Of a stretch of 14,426 nucleotides of DNA, positions 13,755 through 14,426 are shown piece by piece. Each line of letters starts with the position of its first letter. Within the stretch, counting starts at the first letter, position 1. Both the position numbers and the translations under genes were made by a program. The notes beneath the pieces are model-generated. The model searched no databases and was not told where the DNA came from. It saw only the letters and a program-made list of their open reading frames with translations. Origin of the DNA: Candidatus Sumerlaeota bacterium (GTDB taxonomy: Bacteria > Sumerlaeota > Sumerlaeia > JAFGJS01); the NCBI GenBank assembly GCA_016928995.1, contig JAFGJS010000035.1, positions 1 through 14,426 on the forward strand. The letters run 5' to 3'.

Positions 13755-14426
13755 TTGTTTTACGAACACCGTTTCCCTCAGCCCCTGACGCCCGGCGTGC
13801 TGATCAAGCGTTATAAGCGCTTCATGGCCGACGTGCAGTTGAAGAACGGCGATGTCGTGACAGCGCATTGCGTCAACACCGGCTCGATGGAGGGCATCGC
13901 GCTGCCAGGCCTCAAGGTCTGGCTCTCTCCGGCGGACAATCCCAACCGCAAATTGAAATGGAACTGGGAACTGGTTCAAAAAGACGGCCAGCTCATCGGC
14001 GCGAACACGGCCCTGCCGAATGCCGCGGTGTTCCAGGCGATTCAACAGCGCCTGCTGCCGGGTTTCAAGCAGTGGACGGAAGCCCGCGCCGAAGTGAAAT
14101 ACAATTCGGATTCACGCATTGATGTGTGGTTGAAGCACCCCAGCGGGATCGAGCATTTCATTGAGATAAAAAATTGCCACTTGTCGTATCCTGACAAGCG
14201 CGCGTACTTTCCGGACACTGCGAGCGTCCGTGCGACGAAGCACTTGCGCGAGTTGGAGAAAAAGGTGCGGGAAGGGCATAAGGCCACGGTGATTTTCTTC
14301 GTGCAGGCGCCTCAGGCGGAGAGCTGCCGCCCCTCCGATGTGCATGATCCGGCATTCGCCGCCACGGCGCGCGAGGTCTGGCGCTCCGGCATTGAATTCA
14401 AGGCGATACTGGCGGCGCCATCGCCA
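13755..14426 (+). CDS. sfsA: SfsA family protein (sugar fermentation stimulation protein A), 3'-truncated by window end
   Basis: Reading from TTG at 13755, 224 codons are open to the window edge; Escherichia coli SfsA has 234 residues, so only the last few should be missing. The family core is plain: VLIKRYKRFMADV (15-27), HCVNTGSMEG (37-46), WLSPADNPNRKLKWNWELVQ, SEVKY-like AEVKYNSDSRIDVWL and HFIEIKNCHL (134-143), then YFPDTASVRATKHLREL. The SRID...EIK residues fit the PD-(D/E)XK nuclease-like fold proposed for SfsA, a DNA-binding protein of uncertain role linked to maltose metabolism in E. coli. The TTG start is supported by GGAG seven bases upstream, by an in-frame TAG at 13713, and by the absence of an in-frame ATG until residue 24, inside the conserved core. 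Confidence 0.93.
   Translation, partial: MFYEHRFPQPLTPGVLIKRYKRFMADVQLKNGDVVTAHCVNTGSMEGIALPGLKVWLSPADNPNRKLKWNWELVQKDGQLIGANTALPNAAVFQAIQQRLLPGFKQWTEARAEVKYNSDSRIDVWLKHPSGIEHFIEIKNCHLSYPDKRAYFPDTASVRATKHLRELEKKVREGHKATVIFFVQAPQAESCRPSDVHDPAFAATAREVWRSGIEFKAILAAPSP

Noticed and set aside
13530-14045. Minus-strand 171-codon ORF covering the gap upstream of and the 5' part of sfsA
   Set aside because: It lies opposite a well-conserved SfsA sequence and spans the divergent promoter region; no family features are visible.

Overview
The window looks like chromosomal DNA of a Gram-negative-type bacterium of moderate to high GC, probably from a poorly cultivated lineage. Its large secreted multidomain proteins, its multiheme cytochrome fused to a phosphoesterase-like domain and its GT39-type membrane glycosyltransferase are typical of such lineages. 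Planctomycete-like, Sumerlaeota-like or Hydrogenedentota-like bacteria would fit, but the sequence alone does not fix a taxon. I see no tRNA, rRNA, CRISPR array, insertion sequence or phage gene.

Layout: almost everything lies on the minus strand. From right to left, a GT39-like membrane glycosyltransferase (13495-11669) is followed by a periplasmic cytochrome c554-type protein with an N-terminal phosphoesterase-like domain (11527-9911). Next comes a 473-bp non-coding region with two candidate promoters and several inverted repeats. It leads into two very large secreted proteins: a trypsin-like protease (9437-5097) and a beta-propeller protein (5026-527). These two are 70 bp apart, probably co-transcribed, and closed by a strong hairpin terminator at 459-494. 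A small two-helix membrane ORF of uncertain status (402-34) lies beyond the terminator. The only plus-strand gene is sfsA at the right edge (13755 onward, TTG start), which the window end cuts just short of its C-terminus. It is divergent from the glycosyltransferase gene.

The most interesting feature is the pair of giant secreted proteins. Their N-terminal business ends are unrelated: a lysyl-endopeptidase-like protease followed by four PPC domains in one, and a DUF7948/SBBP-type propeller in the other. Both end in a PPC-type domain followed by four about 110-residue modules carrying W-[YFC]-[FL]-A-E-G-[SA]-T motifs and ...ER[AST]M/VY[WG] ends. The modules correspond one to one in order between the two proteins and are recognisably similar in DNA, so a whole C-terminal array was duplicated or exchanged between neighbours. 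Neither protein carries a recognisable LPXTG, PEP-CTERM or type IX sorting signal. The shared tail is therefore a candidate surface-attachment or export module, which is inference.
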